Translations under genes and position numbers: made by a program | NCBI GenBank assembly: GCA_902533075.1 | Contig: CACAKN010000004.1 | Location: forward strand, 1-64,000 | Direction of reading: 5' to 3' | DNA: 64,000 bases | From: an uncultured Pelagibacteraceae bacterium | GTDB taxonomy: Bacteria > Pseudomonadota > Alphaproteobacteria > Pelagibacterales > Pelagibacteraceae | Notes under the pieces: generated by a model | Told to the model about the DNA's origin: nothing | Databases searched by the model: none | What the model saw: the letters and a program-made list of their open reading frames with translations, nothing else | Shown: positions 63,646 through 64,000 of the stretch, in pieces | How the letters are laid out: every line of letters starts with the position of its first letter | How positions within the stretch are numbered: the first letter of the stretch is position 1

Positions 63646-64000
63646 ATGACTTTGCTTAGTAACGAGCAAAAAATAAAATTACAACAATTATACAATAATA
63701 AAAAATTTGCTGAATTAGAACTTGAAATTGAATTCATTTCAGATTTTAAAACACGCTCAGCTTTTTTGTCAAATTTACTTGGTGTTGTTAAGTTAAAAAA
63801 AATATCAAAAAAAGACAAAGATTGGAGCGACGCAAGAGAGTTATTTTTAGATGCCCATAACAAAGATCCAAATTATATAGACGCGTTGTGTAATTATGCC
63901 CATATAAGTGTAAAATTAAGAGATTATGAAATTGCCTATAAAAAATTAGTAGAAAGAAAAAAAAAAGAATATAATCCGAAAATTAATGAAGCTTTAGCTA
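63646..64000 (+). CDS. TPR-type protein, N-terminal part (runs off window)
   Basis: An open frame of 118 codons from ATG 63646 to the end of the window, 5 bases after rho. The protein is alpha-helical, with YNNKKFAELELEIEFIS and WSDARELFLDAHNKDPNYIDALCNYAHISVKL, which looks like one or two tetratricopeptide repeats. Many SAR11-type genomes have TPR proteins fused to a sulfotransferase or other domain; the C-terminal part is outside the window, so nothing more can be said. Confidence 0.7.
   Translation, partial: MTLLSNEQKIKLQQLYNNKKFAELELEIEFISDFKTRSAFLSNLLGVVKLKKISKKDKDWSDARELFLDAHNKDPNYIDALCNYAHISVKLRDYEIAYKKLVERKKKEYNPKINEALA

Overview
The window is a very AT-rich, densely packed stretch of a bacterial chromosome. 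The gene content, short spacers and gene order point to an alphaproteobacterium of the SAR11 / Pelagibacterales type, which is an inference from style and synteny and was not tested by database search. Genes overlap by 1-25 bases or are separated by a few bases. No gap exceeds 300 bases, and no insertion sequence, phage gene, CRISPR array or recognisable transcription factor was seen.

Layout. (1) 1-5058, minus strand: an EamA-type permease (cut by the window edge), a two-helix protein, an amidase and a complete TRAP transporter (dctM, dctQ, dctP) with a strong hairpin terminator between dctP and dctQ. (2) 5177-11042, minus: enzymes of 2-hydroxyacid / 2-oxoacid chemistry, namely a D-2-hydroxyacid dehydrogenase, a D-lactate/glycolate-type FAD oxidase, an aminotransferase and two tandem FMN L-2-hydroxyacid dehydrogenases. 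The TRAP binding protein resembles the 2-oxoacid/lactate (TakP) subgroup, so regions 1 and 2 look like one uptake-and-oxidation system. (3) 11051-16182, minus: a PagL-like outer-membrane deacylase, cytochrome c maturation genes ccmH-G-F-E-D-C, and hspQ behind an unexplained inverted repeat. (4) 16273-28670, mixed: yciB, DUF2794, Bax-inhibitor-1, aldo/keto reductase, IalB-like, argG, PsiE-like, a light-related cluster (an unusual FAD photolyase-like protein, a DUF2256 mini-gene, a PhrB-like photolyase and an atypical SDR), a PQQ-type sugar dehydrogenase, a metallo-beta-lactamase hydrolase and an FkbM methyltransferase.

(5) 28709-36826: folD, yggT, mscS, hemD and hemC divergent from tsaD, EVE and acs. 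The acs product carries a lysine-rich N-terminal tail. (6) 36952-39449: a DUF4212/VC_2705 sodium-solute symporter pair containing an EF-hand loop. (7) 39478-48190: rpe, heparinase-like, purH, phhB, tRNA-Gly(GCC), a LON-domain protein, a UbiH-type hydroxylase, ftsK and lolA. (8) 48192-53994: GNAT, HIT and hisE-F-A-H-B, divergent from hslVU, which has a sigma-32-like promoter lying almost on top of the start codon.

(9) 53989-64000: Smr, Tim44-like, fxsA, secB, dnaQ, coaE, aroE, maf and ppsR on one side, and hemE, hemH, hemG, rho and a partial TPR gene on the other, flanking a 282-base AT-rich gap with DnaA-box-like sites. This is the gene order around the origin in Caulobacter and relatives, so the gap at 59323-59604 is the best candidate for oriC.
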